64,000 nucleotides of DNA from contig JAZLFM010000014.1 of the NCBI GenBank assembly GCA_045615765.1, positions 19,211-83,210 on the forward strand. The letters are read 5' to 3'. Position numbers and translations under genes: made by a program. Numbering within the stretch: the first letter of the stretch is position 1; each line of letters opens with the position of its first letter. This DNA comes from UBA1715 sp045615765 (lineage in GTDB: Bacteria > Bacteroidota > Bacteroidia > Bacteroidales > UBA1715). Below the pieces are notes generated by a model. That model was given only the letters and a program-made list of their open reading frames with translations, did not search any database and was not told the origin of the DNA. Positions 8,691 to 16,559 of this stretch are shown one piece after another.

Positions 8691-9732
8691 CTTTAATCAA
8701 ATATTCACCAATTTGAACTGCATTCAAAGCAGCACCTTTCTTAATTTGGTCGCCCGACAACCAGAATGTTAAGCCATTGTCGTTAGCTAAATCTTTACGA
8801 ACACGACCTACATACACATTGTCCTTTCCACCTGTGTACAATGGCATTGGATAAGGCAATTTTTCTAGTGTTTCTGCTTCAGGATTTGCATTTGCTTTTG
8901 TTCCAACTGCTTTTGGATTATCAACTAATGTAACACCTTCTGCTGAAGCAAGTGCTTTTCTTGCTTCTTCTTCGCTGATTGGTTTTTCAGTTTCAATCCA
9001 TACAGCTTCTGAGTGAGCACGAAGTGAAGAAATACGAACACACATTGCAGAGCAACGAGCATCTGTATGCATAATCTTGCGTGTTTCGTTAAACATCTTC
9101 ATTTCTTCTTTTGTATAACCATTGTCAGTGAACACATCAATTTGAGGAATCACATTGTATGCCAACTGATAAGCGAATTTATTTACAGTTGGTTGTTGAT
9201 CATTTGCAAGTTCTTTATATTGTTGTTGCAATTCAGCCATTGCAGCAGCACCAGCACCTGAAGCACTTTGGTAAGATGCAATATGAATGGACTTGATGTG
9301 AGATATTTTTTCAAGTGGTTGCAAACAAACAACCATCATAATTGTTGTACAATTAGGGTTTGCAATAATACCTCTTGGGCGAACCAATGCATCTTTTGCA
9401 TTACATTCAGGAACAACAAGAGGAACATCCTCATCCATACGGAACGCACTTGAGTTATCGATCATTATTGCACCGTATTTTGTAATATCTTCAGCAAATT
9501 CTTTTGAAACGCCAGCACCAGCCGATGTAAATGCGATGTCAACACCTTTGAAGTCATCACCGTGTTTCAATAATTGAACAGTGTATTCTTTACCTTTGAA
9601 GGTATATTTTTTTCCTGCACTGCGTTCTGAACCGAACAACACTAATTCATCCATTGGGAAGTTTCTTTCCTCCAACACGCGAAGGAATTCTTGACCTACT
9701 GCACCACTTGCGCCTACAATTGCAACTTTCAT
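8674..9732 (-). CDS. asd: Aspartate-semialdehyde dehydrogenase
   Basis: Reduces aspartyl phosphate to aspartate semialdehyde, the branch point to lysine, threonine and methionine. 352 residues, within family range. N-terminal NADP loop GASGAVGQ at 7-14; catalytic Cys128 in NPNCTT; and QSASGAGAAAM soon after. It heads a minus-strand operon that continues into shikimate genes; a TATATTTG promoter lies 39 bases upstream. Other genes of the aspartate family in the window are lysA and metH. Confidence 0.96.
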   Translation of the reverse strand: MKVAIVGASGAVGQEFLRVLEERNFPMDELVLFGSERSAGKKYTFKGKEYTVQLLKHGDDFKGVDIAFTSAGAGVSKEFAEDITKYGAIMIDNSSAFRMDEDVPLVVPECNAKDALVRPRGIIANPNCTTIMMVVCLQPLEKISHIKSIHIASYQSASGAGAAAMAELQQQYKELANDQQPTVNKFAYQLAYNVIPQIDVFTDNGYTKEEMKMFNETRKIMHTDARCSAMCVRISSLRAHSEAVWIETEKPISEEEARKALASAEGVTLVDNPKAVGTKANANPEAETLEKLPYPMPLYTGGKDNVYVGRVRKDLANDNGLTFWLSGDQIKKGAALNAVQIGEYLIKEGVVK

Positions 9733-9741
9733 AAAAATTCG

Positions 9742-9749
9742 TATTTTTG
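9742..9749 (+). promoter_or_regulatory. -7 box TATTTTTG for the lamin-tail protein gene
   Basis: Exact TAnnTTTG match 37 bases before the ATG at 9786. No good TTTG -33 box is seen. Confidence 0.5.
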
Positions 9750-9770
9750 TTTCGTTATTTTTTAACGCCG

Positions 9771-9778
9771 CAAATATA
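9771..9778 (-). promoter_or_regulatory. -7 box TATATTTG for the asd operon
   Basis: Exact TAnnTTTG on the minus strand, 39 bases before the asd ATG, in the divergent asd / lamin-tail intergenic region. Confidence 0.55.
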
Positions 9779-9785
9779 CTGATTT

Positions 9786-12131
9786 ATGAAAAAAATTTTT
9801 ACTGTCTGTGCATTTTTATGCGCACCTTTCTGCTTGCTTGCACAAGTATTTGAACAATTTGACAATTTAGACGCAGGTTCGACCTATTCATCCGGCATGT
9901 TTACCGGAAATCACAACATTACTTGGAATTATTGTAATGCACGTGGTAATCAGAGACTTACTCAAAACGGAGACAAGGCAATTAGTTTCAACAAAGCTGA
10001 AAATGCATCACTCATTTCCGACAGTATTCCAAATGGAATAAAGTCAATTTCTTTCCTCTATGAACAAACACTTACCACCAACTGCGACATGCTTGTATTT
10101 GTCAATGACTCCTGCATCGGAAGAATTTACACAAACGACGAAAAAGGAGTCACTAAGTCTTTTTCCAGCGACATATACACCGAAGGAAACTTTGTAATAA
10201 AATTACAACAAACCAATAGTAATTCCGGACAAATTACCATCGACGACATAGCCATCACTTTTGCAAAAATTCCCTTCACTTACATATCCCATGAATTTAC
10301 AGACTCCACATTCACCATCACTTATTCACTTCCCATACAAACTATTACAATAGAAGATACCTATAACGGCACAACAAAAGAAACCTATATATCTGACAAC
10401 AAGGCAATTACATATCTAAATACAAATTATTGTGGAGAAGCATCTTTTGAAGTTTCACAATGCACAAGTACGACTAACGACTTGCTCCAAGACACTATCT
10501 TCACACATAATTTTTATGCAAAACCTACCATTAATGACATCATAATTACCGAAATCATGGCTGATCCTTCACCTATTGTTGGATTGCCAGATTTCGAATA
10601 TATAGAATTATACAATAGAACTGACTGCCAAATCTTATGTAAGAATCTTACTCTACATATTGGAAATTCATCTGTTTCTCTACCCGACACCATTTTCCAG
10701 CCGCAAAAATTTATTTGTCTTGTACCCAACAAATCTCTTGAGTATTTTTTTCAATATAGAAACTGTGTAGGACTACCTACATTTCCTGCGATACCCAATA
10801 GTGGGACAACCATCGCACTCACATATCAAGGGGAACTAATTACTTCCGTTCAGTTCAGCGATAATTGGTACAACGATAATTTTAAGAAAGATGGTGGTTG
10901 GTCTTTAGAAAAGATTGACATCGATAATCTATCAGAAACTGCTGAAAACTGGGCGGCTGCCTGCAATAAACTTGGAGGAACGCCAGGCTATCATAATTCT
11001 ATCGAAAAAGACAATCCCGACAACATTTCTCCACACATTAGAAACATTCAGGTAAAAAATGACTCAACACTCATCCTTAATTTTTCGGAAAATATTGATT
11101 TCAAACAATTTGTAGAACATGCTCTTTTTAATCCCGAAATCACAATAACAACTTGGGAAGCAATTCAAAATTCTCTTATGCAATATGAATTACATTTAGA
11201 AAAAGCATATGACTTTTCTAAACCACACAGCCTAATTCTTTCGGAAGCTTGTAGTGATTACAACGAAAACGAATTTCAAAAAAATGAATTCTTATTTGCG
11301 AAAACCGACTCTATTACAGAAAGTAATTGTATAACTATCAACGAAATACTATTCAATCCAATCAAAAATCAGAATGACTTTATTGAACTGTATAACACAA
11401 GTTCTTCGTTCTACGATTTGTCGGAATTATTTATTTCGAATGGAGAAAAATATGTACGAATCGCTGACGAATTCACCTTGTTTCCGCCCCATTCTTATGC
11501 CGTAATTTCTGCTGATTGCAGCTACTATATGCAAAAAAACGAATGCGACGCTATTTTCATCAACACAAGTTTACCAACTATGCCCGACGATGCAGGAACT
11601 ATCAAATTAGTAAACAAATGGGAAGAAACTATAGATTCTCTTACCTACAACAAATCGTGGCATGCACAATATCTAAAAAACGACGAAGGGGTTTCTTTAG
11701 AGAAGTTTTCACCTAAAATGCCTTCACATCTACAATCTTCTTGGGGATCTGCTTCGGAGGACACAGGATTTTCCACCCCAGGGTGCGCAAATTCCCAACA
11801 GAAAAACATAAAAACATCTAAATTGATTTCGATTCTTTCAGATATTGTTACACCAAACAACGATGGAGATAATGATCAAGCGATTCTTTCATTTGCAAAC
11901 ATTGAATATGGCACATATCTAAACGCAAGAGTTTACACGTCAAGTGGCCACATAATAAATCAAATTGCAAACAATACACTGCTTGGGAACAATAGTGTCA
12001 TACAATGGGATTGTACCGATTCACGAGGAAATTTGGTTAATCCTGGCATCTACATAATACATGCCGAGTTGTTAAAAAACGGAAAAAGAATTTCGTCAGA
12101 AAAAATTTATTGTACTGTTTTATATGAATAA
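9786..12131 (+). CDS. Secreted protein with two lamin-tail domains and FlgD-like C-terminus
   Basis: 781 residues with a signal peptide (ends near LLAQ, residue 20). After an N-terminal beta-sandwich there is a lamin-tail domain from about 249 (IIITEIMADPSP ... EYIELYNRT) and a second from about 516 (ITINEILFNP ... DFIELYNTS). A C-terminal segment from about 681 (IVTPNNDGDND ... NPGIYIIHAELLKNG) resembles the FlgD-like or gliding-motility-type tail used by T9SS cargo. Lamin-tail domains in bacteria are usually cell-surface adhesion or nuclease-associated modules; no nuclease domain is present here. It is single-cistron and converges on the MscS gene. Likely surface-exposed; exact role unknown. 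Confidence 0.8.
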   Translation: MKKIFTVCAFLCAPFCLLAQVFEQFDNLDAGSTYSSGMFTGNHNITWNYCNARGNQRLTQNGDKAISFNKAENASLISDSIPNGIKSISFLYEQTLTTNCDMLVFVNDSCIGRIYTNDEKGVTKSFSSDIYTEGNFVIKLQQTNSNSGQITIDDIAITFAKIPFTYISHEFTDSTFTITYSLPIQTITIEDTYNGTTKETYISDNKAITYLNTNYCGEASFEVSQCTSTTNDLLQDTIFTHNFYAKPTINDIIITEIMADPSPIVGLPDFEYIELYNRTDCQILCKNLTLHIGNSSVSLPDTIFQPQKFICLVPNKSLEYFFQYRNCVGLPTFPAIPNSGTTIALTYQGELITSVQFSDNWYNDNFKKDGGWSLEKIDIDNLSETAENWAAACNKLGGTPGYHNSIEKDNPDNISPHIRNIQVKNDSTLILNFSENIDFKQFVEHALFNPEITITTWEAIQNSLMQYELHLEKAYDFSKPHSLILSEACSDYNENEFQKNEFLFAKTDSITESNCITINEILFNPIKNQNDFIELYNTSSSFYDLSELFISNGEKYVRIADEFTLFPPHSYAVISADCSYYMQKNECDAIFINTSLPTMPDDAGTIKLVNKWEETIDSLTYNKSWHAQYLKNDEGVSLEKFSPKMPSHLQSSWGSASEDTGFSTPGCANSQQKNIKTSKLISILSDIVTPNNDGDNDQAILSFANIEYGTYLNARVYTSSGHIINQIANNTLLGNNSVIQWDCTDSRGNLVNPGIYIIHAELLKNGKRISSEKIYCTVLYE

Positions 12132-12135
12132 AAAA

Positions 12136-12163
12136 ATAGAGACGCAAAATATTGCGCCTCTAT
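12136..12163. repeat. GTAGRGRC-family palindrome acting as bidirectional terminator
   Basis: Arms atagagacgcaa / ttgcgcctctat with one mismatch and a 4-base loop, between two convergent genes. The A-rich left flank gives a T run on the minus strand. It belongs to the palindrome family also found at 15059, 15110, 22094, 23246, 26081 and 47180. Confidence 0.7.
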
Positions 12164-12193
12164 TCACACATTATCGTTCTATTCACACATTAC
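12159..12193. repeat. Short tandem duplication
   Basis: The segment tctattcacacatta occurs twice, about 19 bases apart, in the gap that ends at the MscS stop. It looks like a slippage duplication; the second copy contains the MscS stop codon. Confidence 0.45.
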
Positions 12194-13233
12194 TGTTTTG
12201 TATAAATTGTTTGTGTTGGGAATGCAAATTCAAGTCCATTCGCATTAAATTGACGAAGAATTTCCATATTTACTTCGGATTGAGTTAGGAAATAGTCGCC
12301 AGATTTCTTTATGAAATATGCAAACATTATCTGCAACGAGAAATCGCCATATTGCATAAAACTAACAACGGTTGTTTCTTCAATATTTGGTATTGACTTT
12401 GGTAAATTGCGCAACAATTCCATTGCCAATTCCATTTTTTCTGGAGTGGTGTCGTAAGTTAGACCAAGATTCAGAGTAATTTTTGTTGAAGGTTCAGAAT
12501 TAACATTTTCTATAGCGCTATCTACAACCATAGAGTTTGGAATTGTAACCATTCTATTATTCAATGTTTGGATTCGAAGGCTGCGCAAACCAATATGCAT
12601 TACAAAACCTTCAATTCCATTAAAGCGAATTCTATCACCTAAATTAAATGGACGGTCAAACACAAGCATTATACCGCCAAAAAGGTTTTTAATGGTATCT
12701 TGTGCAGCCAACGCAACTGCCATACCACCAATACCAAGACCGGCAATAAGAGTTCCTATCTCAATGCCGATGTTGTTCATCGCAACAAGAACACCCAAAG
12801 CCCATATAATATACTTTACGATTCGCAATATAAGATTTGACACAGCCTCATTTAACTTAGCATCCTTTTTCTCTGTAAATCGTGTCAATACATCTTGTAG
12901 CACGGCAGAAATCACACGAGAAATTGCCCAAGTAAAATTTATGACAATAAGTACTGTATAGGCTTTTTCTATCGAAGAAGCCACAAAAGCAGACAATGCC
13001 AATCGCTTCAACGCGTACCAAATTGATGCGATAATTGCCGCAAACATAAAAGGAGCACGGAAATTCTCAACTAAAATATCATCTACAGTCGATTCTGTTT
13101 TAGCTGCAAGTTTTCCGAACACTTTAGTAAAAATCAAATAAATTAACTTTGCCAAGAAAAATCCACCTACTGCAATGCCTAATGAAATCAATAAATTTAG
13201 GATAGTATTACCCCATAAAACCTGTTCTAACAT
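12190..13233 (-). CDS. MscS-family mechanosensitive ion channel
   Basis: Inner-membrane channel that opens under tension to release solutes in osmotic downshock. From the ATG at 13233 it has 347 residues. Four hydrophobic segments precede the pore helix and the MscS signature GIGGMAVALAAQDTIKN (about 165-181); the beta domain LVFDRPFNLGDRI follows. The longer start at 13254 is a TTG lying on the promoter box, so 13233 is preferred. It is single-cistron, convergent with the lamin-tail gene. The family is certain; the gating subtype is not. Confidence 0.93.
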   Translation of the reverse strand: MLEQVLWGNTILNLLISLGIAVGGFFLAKLIYLIFTKVFGKLAAKTESTVDDILVENFRAPFMFAAIIASIWYALKRLALSAFVASSIEKAYTVLIVINFTWAISRVISAVLQDVLTRFTEKKDAKLNEAVSNLILRIVKYIIWALGVLVAMNNIGIEIGTLIAGLGIGGMAVALAAQDTIKNLFGGIMLVFDRPFNLGDRIRFNGIEGFVMHIGLRSLRIQTLNNRMVTIPNSMVVDSAIENVNSEPSTKITLNLGLTYDTTPEKMELAMELLRNLPKSIPNIEETTVVSFMQYGDFSLQIMFAYFIKKSGDYFLTQSEVNMEILRQFNANGLEFAFPTQTIYTKQ

Positions 13234-13251
13234 ACGTAATAATTTTTGCGG

Positions 13252-13259
13252 CAAAAATA
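13252..13259 (-). promoter_or_regulatory. -7 box TATTTTTG for the MscS gene
   Basis: Exact TAnnTTTG on the minus strand, 19 bases before the chosen ATG. It overlaps the alternative TTG start and argues against that start. Confidence 0.5.
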
Positions 13260-13316
13260 GTGAACTCTAAAACACTACCATTACCCAAATGAAAGAAAAA
13301 GCGTTATACACGCAAA

Positions 13317-13583
13317 TTATTTGTCTATTTTTATAATATTCTCACCAAGAACATACGAGATATCGGCAATAGTTGCAAGTGTAAAATTATGAAACCCACA
13401 CATCCATTTGCTTATTTCCTGTTCTTTCTTCCCCATTTGCAGAGCAAGATCTTTTTGTGTCATACCTTTCTTTTTAAGAATTACAGAAATTCTTTCCGAT
13501 ACCGAATACATTAGTTCATAACGATTTCTATCCTTTTCAGGAATCTTTGCTAATTCCGAACGAAACAAAGCATTTGTAATCAT
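13317..13583 (-). CDS. XRE-family HTH protein, probable antitoxin
   Basis: 88 residues. A helix-turn-helix of the Cro/CI type is visible around 36-75: ILKKKGMTQKDLALQMGKKEQEISKWMCGFHNFTL in outline (MTQKDLA, then QEISKW recognition helix). The ATG overlaps the stop of the preceding gene by 4 bases (ATGA type), the usual layout of toxin-first HigBA-type pairs. It probably represses its own operon and neutralises the upstream protein. Confidence 0.75.
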   Translation of the reverse strand: MITNALFRSELAKIPEKDRNRYELMYSVSERISVILKKKGMTQKDLALQMGKKEQEISKWMCGFHNFTLATIADISYVLGENIIKIDK

Positions 13584-14056
13584 AATGTGAAAATTTTCTC
13601 CTCTATATGCGTAATTATATTTTTCTCTATCGTAATTTCTCCATTTTTTTGAGCTTGTTTTAACAACGATTCAAATTTCTGAAGACTAATCACATATCCT
13701 AACAACTCTTCATCTTCTTGATATGTCCGCGTTTTCTTAACACCTCCATTCCCAACTATCAAGATTTGATCTGAAATTCTCAAACAATACAATCGTAATT
13801 TTTTAGAATTAATTGAAAGCGCACAAACAGAATCATTCATTTTTCCTTCAATTCTAAAATGCCTCTCAAATACCCCATTAGATACAATCTTGGACAGTGC
13901 AAAAAGAATTTTCTTATAATCTTCATTCACTTCACCATTATCTTTGAATTTCAAGATAAACTTCTCAAATTCACTCTCTTGTTCTTCGTTAAAGCAGATA
14001 GAATACAAGCTTACAGTATCGGTCTGCTCGATTGTTTTTAGTTTAGCTTTTGCCAT
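13580..14056 (-). CDS. Probable toxin of a HigB/Gp49-like type II pair
   Basis: 158 residues, without signal peptide. Residues about 60-140 carry the pattern GVFERHFRIEG ... LRLYCLRISDQILIVGNGGVKKTRTY, which matches the core of Gp49/HigB-like RelE-fold toxins (strand RLYCLR, then the 'I/V-L-H-G-x-x-K-K' strand leading to a basic KKTR). The protein is longer than typical HigB (about 100), having an N-terminal extension of about 50 residues. The XRE gene overlaps its 3' end by 4 bases. Function as an mRNA-cleaving toxin is inferred from fold resemblance and gene order; the family assignment is not certain. Confidence 0.6.
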   Translation of the reverse strand: MAKAKLKTIEQTDTVSLYSICFNEEQESEFEKFILKFKDNGEVNEDYKKILFALSKIVSNGVFERHFRIEGKMNDSVCALSINSKKLRLYCLRISDQILIVGNGGVKKTRTYQEDEELLGYVISLQKFESLLKQAQKNGEITIEKNIITHIEEKIFTL

Positions 14057-14082
14057 AATGTTATGTTAATTGTGTTGTATGG

Positions 14083-14090
14083 CAAATATA
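14083..14090 (-). promoter_or_regulatory. -7 box TATATTTG for the toxin/antitoxin pair
   Basis: Exact TAnnTTTG on the minus strand, 27 bases before the toxin ATG. Confidence 0.5.
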
Positions 14091-14145
14091 CACTTTTTCG
14101 TAGAAAACTAAACTTACAAGTTGATTTTTCGCAATTGTACATAAA

Positions 14146-14175
14146 AAAACCTCGATTCTTTCGAATCGAGGTTTT
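14146..14175 (-). terminator. Intrinsic terminator of the lipoprotein gene
   Basis: A 13-bp perfect stem (aaaacctcgattc / gaatcgaggtttt) with a 4-base loop, followed on the minus strand by further T. It separates the lipoprotein from the toxin gene. Confidence 0.85.
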
Positions 14176-14196
14176 ATATTTAAACAAGATTATATC

Positions 14197-14715
14197 TTAT
14201 TTAAGGATGTAAACTGTCATAGACAAATCTTCAGCAGCTTCATCGTAGTTAGTGATTTCGAAGAAACCTTTGCATTTGTCGTTCATGAAAGCAACAGCTT
14301 TTTTACCGTTTTCAAGTTTACGGCTGATCTTAACTTCAGTATCTTTGAAATCAGATTCGTTAAGTTTAGATGCTTTTGCAACAGAAGCTTCACCGATAAC
14401 AGCGAATTTAGTTTCAGAAGCTTGTTTTTTAACGATTTCGTTTTCAGCAACTGTACCAGAGATGAATTGGAAATCTTCAGCAAGAGTTGAGAAGCAGAAA
14501 ATTACATTACCTGCTTGGTCACCTAGTTGTACTTTTGTTTGAACACCATTGTCACAAGTGTAGAATGAACCGTTTGCAGATTTTGCACCACCCATTACAA
14601 CCATTGATTGAACTGCTTCAGCATCAGATGCGCAGAAAGCGATTTCTTCTTCATCACAAGATGCCATTCCGAATGCTGCTACAAGAGCAAGAGCGAAAAA
14701 TTTTAATTTTTTCAT
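14197..14715 (-). CDS. Small lipoprotein, unknown function
   Basis: 172 residues beginning MKKLKFFALALVAAFGMASCDEEE: lipobox Cys at residue 20 followed by acidic residues, the DE-rich start often linked to surface export of Bacteroidota lipoproteins. The mature part has two cysteines (CASDAEAV, and TCDNGVQ) that may form a disulphide, and a late Cys in NDKCKGFFEI. No known domain is recognised. It is single-cistron, with its own TATTTTTG promoter and a very strong terminator, suggesting an abundant message. Confidence 0.75.
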   Translation of the reverse strand: MKKLKFFALALVAAFGMASCDEEEIAFCASDAEAVQSMVVMGGAKSANGSFYTCDNGVQTKVQLGDQAGNVIFCFSTLAEDFQFISGTVAENEIVKKQASETKFAVIGEASVAKASKLNESDFKDTEVKISRKLENGKKAVAFMNDKCKGFFEITNYDEAAEDLSMTVYILK

Positions 14716-14758
14716 AACTTTGTTTGTTTAATTAGTTAATAATATATTTTAGACAAGG

Positions 14759-14766
14759 CAAAAATA
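14759..14766 (-). promoter_or_regulatory. -7 box TATTTTTG for the small lipoprotein
   Basis: Exact TAnnTTTG on the minus strand, 44 bases before the ATG. Confidence 0.5.
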
Positions 14767-14853
14767 CGATTTTTTTAGAAACACACATACAATAACATAT
14801 TTTTTTATCACATAGCATTATACAAACACACCTGTTTTAACCTATTTCATAAT

Positions 14854-15411
14854 TTATTCGTTGAAACAATCGTTTCCCCAATGTATTGGATTTAATCGTA
14901 TATAATTCACAATACGTTCATACGACATTTGGGTACGAATTATATGTTCATAATAATTTCGTTGCCACACATTTTCACCAATTGTATGGTGCAATTCATT
15001 TATTTTTCGTGCGGAAAATGTTTTAAATCCACGAACAATTTCCGTCAACGGTTTTGTAGGGGAAGGTTTCAAACCTTCCCCGATGAATAATTTCGAATTG
15101 TTTGTTGTTGTAGGGGAAGGTTTCAAACCTTCCCCTACGGGGGATACCATATCCATAACCGATAATATTTGAACAATGCCATGAAAATGATTTGGCATCA
15201 CAACATAATCATGTAACCGGATTGATGGGTAATGGTCTATTAAATGTTTCCAAACATATTCCACGATTTTTCCATTTTCATTTAAAACCATTTTGTTATT
15301 CACAATTTTCCCAAATCTATGGATACGATTACGGGTACAAATTGTTACAAAATATAATCCAGGTAATGAATAATCATATCCTTTCAATCGAATTGATTTT
15401 CTTTTTTTCAT
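14854..15411 (-). CDS. REP-associated tyrosine transposase (RAYT, IS200-like Y1/HUH)
   Basis: About 185 residues from the ATG at 15411 (MKKRKSIRLKGYDYS). The N-terminal YFVTICTRNR strand, the HUH metal motif NHFHGI and a C-terminal region with NYYEHIIRT and YIRLNP fit the RAYT subclass of single-strand transposases, which act on REP palindromes. There are no IS ends and no tnpB, as expected for a domesticated RAYT. Unusually, two copies of a perfect ggggaagg palindrome lie inside the gene between the HUH motif and the C-terminal helix, adding the peptide GEGLKPSPT twice, 18 codons apart, without breaking the frame. An upstream start at 15453 is less likely. Confidence 0.9.
   Translation of the reverse strand: MKKRKSIRLKGYDYSLPGLYFVTICTRNRIHRFGKIVNNKMVLNENGKIVEYVWKHLIDHYPSIRLHDYVVMPNHFHGIVQILSVMDMVSPVGEGLKPSPTTTNNSKLFIGEGLKPSPTKPLTEIVRGFKTFSARKINELHHTIGENVWQRNYYEHIIRTQMSYERIVNYIRLNPIHWGNDCFNE
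15059..15081. repeat. Palindrome ggggaaggttt-c-aaaccttcccc, copy 1 (inside RAYT)
   Basis: 11-bp perfect arms around one central base. Encodes GEGLKPSP in frame on the minus strand. Identical in its core to the copy at 15110-15138, 54 bases away. Confidence 0.9.
15110..15138. repeat. Palindrome gtaggggaaggttt..., copy 2 (inside RAYT)
   Basis: 14-bp perfect arms around one central base, ending GTAG/CTAC as in the other family members of this window. Also encodes GEGLKPSP in frame. Confidence 0.9.
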
Positions 15412-15523
15412 TATTGTATGCTTGCGGGTTAATACTATCACAAACATACACAAAACGCATTGTGTTTCAAATAGTTATTTTTCTAAACATACATAAATAA
15501 ATAGATATAACCATAAATAAAAA

Positions 15524-15551
15524 AGCAGAATCTCATTTCTGAAATTCTGCT
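15524..15551 (-). terminator. Terminator of the atp operon
   Basis: agcagaat/attctgct stem with an inner tca/tga pair and, on the minus strand, seven T directly after. It lies 24 bases past the atpG stop. Confidence 0.8.
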
Positions 15552-15574
15552 CTCTTATAAATTTGAGAATTTAT

Positions 15575-16456
15575 CTATCCTTGTAATGCATTAGCACCAC
15601 TTACGATTTCGTTCAACTCGTTCGTAATTGCAGCTTGACGAGCTTTGTTGTACTCAATCTTAAGATCTTTCAAAAGAGTACCTGCATTATCAGTTGCTTT
15701 ATGCATTGCAGTCATTCGAGCACCGTGTTCCGAAGCGTATGAATCTAACAAAATGCTGTAGAACTGCGTTTTCAAAGACTTTGGAATCAATTCATTTACA
15801 ATATATTCCTTATTTGGTTCAAAAATATAATCGTAGTTAAATGACGATGAAGATTCCGATTCGTCTTGAACTATTGGCAAGTATTGAGCAGTTGTAATAA
15901 TTTGTGTTGCCGCATTTTTGAATTTATTATACACAACAACAACCTTATCGTAAGTACCTGCAACAAATTCGTTCATTATTTCTTCAGAAATTTTCGAAAC
16001 TTCCGCATAGGTCAAAGAATCAAATATTTCTACAAACGACTTCGAAGCGACAATACCTTTACTTTTCAAAGAATCGCAAACTTTTTTACCAATTGCATAC
16101 ACTGTTACATTACCTGCTGCATTTTGATTTGCATAATCGGATTTTATTAAAGTAGCAACTGTTTTTCCAATATTTGAGTTGAAACCGCCACACAAACCAC
16201 TATTCGAAGCAACAGCAACAATCAAAATCTTATTTTCTGGACGAGCAACTGCATAGGCATTACCTTCGCTCGACTCCAAGCCACTGCTTACATTACGCAA
16301 GATTTCTTGCAATTTCTCTGAATAAGGACGCATTTGCAATACTGCTTGTTGAGCTTTACGCAATTTTGCAGCAGACACCATTTTCATGGCGCTGGTGATT
16401 TTTTGCGTACTGCTTACCGAAGCGATTCTATTGCGTATTTCCTTAATACCTGCCAT
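15575..16456 (-). CDS. atpG: ATP synthase F1 subunit gamma
   Basis: Rotor shaft of the F1 motor. 293 residues, normal length. N-terminus MAGIKEIRNRIASVSSTQKITSAMKMVSAAK is the typical long helix (motif ITSAMKMV); C-terminal EHGARMTAMHKATDNA and the closing helix with KARQAAITNEL confirm it. Last gene of the cluster atpB-E-F-H-A-G, followed by a strong terminator. Confidence 0.97.
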   Translation of the reverse strand: MAGIKEIRNRIASVSSTQKITSAMKMVSAAKLRKAQQAVLQMRPYSEKLQEILRNVSSGLESSEGNAYAVARPENKILIVAVASNSGLCGGFNSNIGKTVATLIKSDYANQNAAGNVTVYAIGKKVCDSLKSKGIVASKSFVEIFDSLTYAEVSKISEEIMNEFVAGTYDKVVVVYNKFKNAATQIITTAQYLPIVQDESESSSSFNYDYIFEPNKEYIVNELIPKSLKTQFYSILLDSYASEHGARMTAMHKATDNAGTLLKDLKIEYNKARQAAITNELNEIVSGANALQG

Positions 16457-16559
16457 GTTATTAGTTATTAGTGTTTAGAGATTAGTTATTGGTGTTTAGT
16501 GAAGACGATAAGTGAAAAGGAAACCTAATCACTTATCATTAATCACTATCCGTTAATCA
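16457..16559. repeat. Direct and inverted repeats between atpA and atpG
   Basis: This 103-base spacer holds two imperfect copies of attagttatt(a/g)gtgtttag and, further on, an inverted pair gataagtg/cacttatc plus repeated taatcacta words. It could fold in the mRNA and tune the relative level of gamma to alpha, or be a slippage product. No promoter box is seen. Confidence 0.5.

Noticed and set aside
15059..15138. Possible two-repeat CRISPR
   Set aside because: Only two palindromes, within a coding frame, with no leader and no cas genes; better explained as REP copies.
14854..15411. Complete IS200 insertion sequence
   Set aside because: No tnpB, no flanking subterminal hairpins and no target duplication; a stand-alone RAYT is the better reading.
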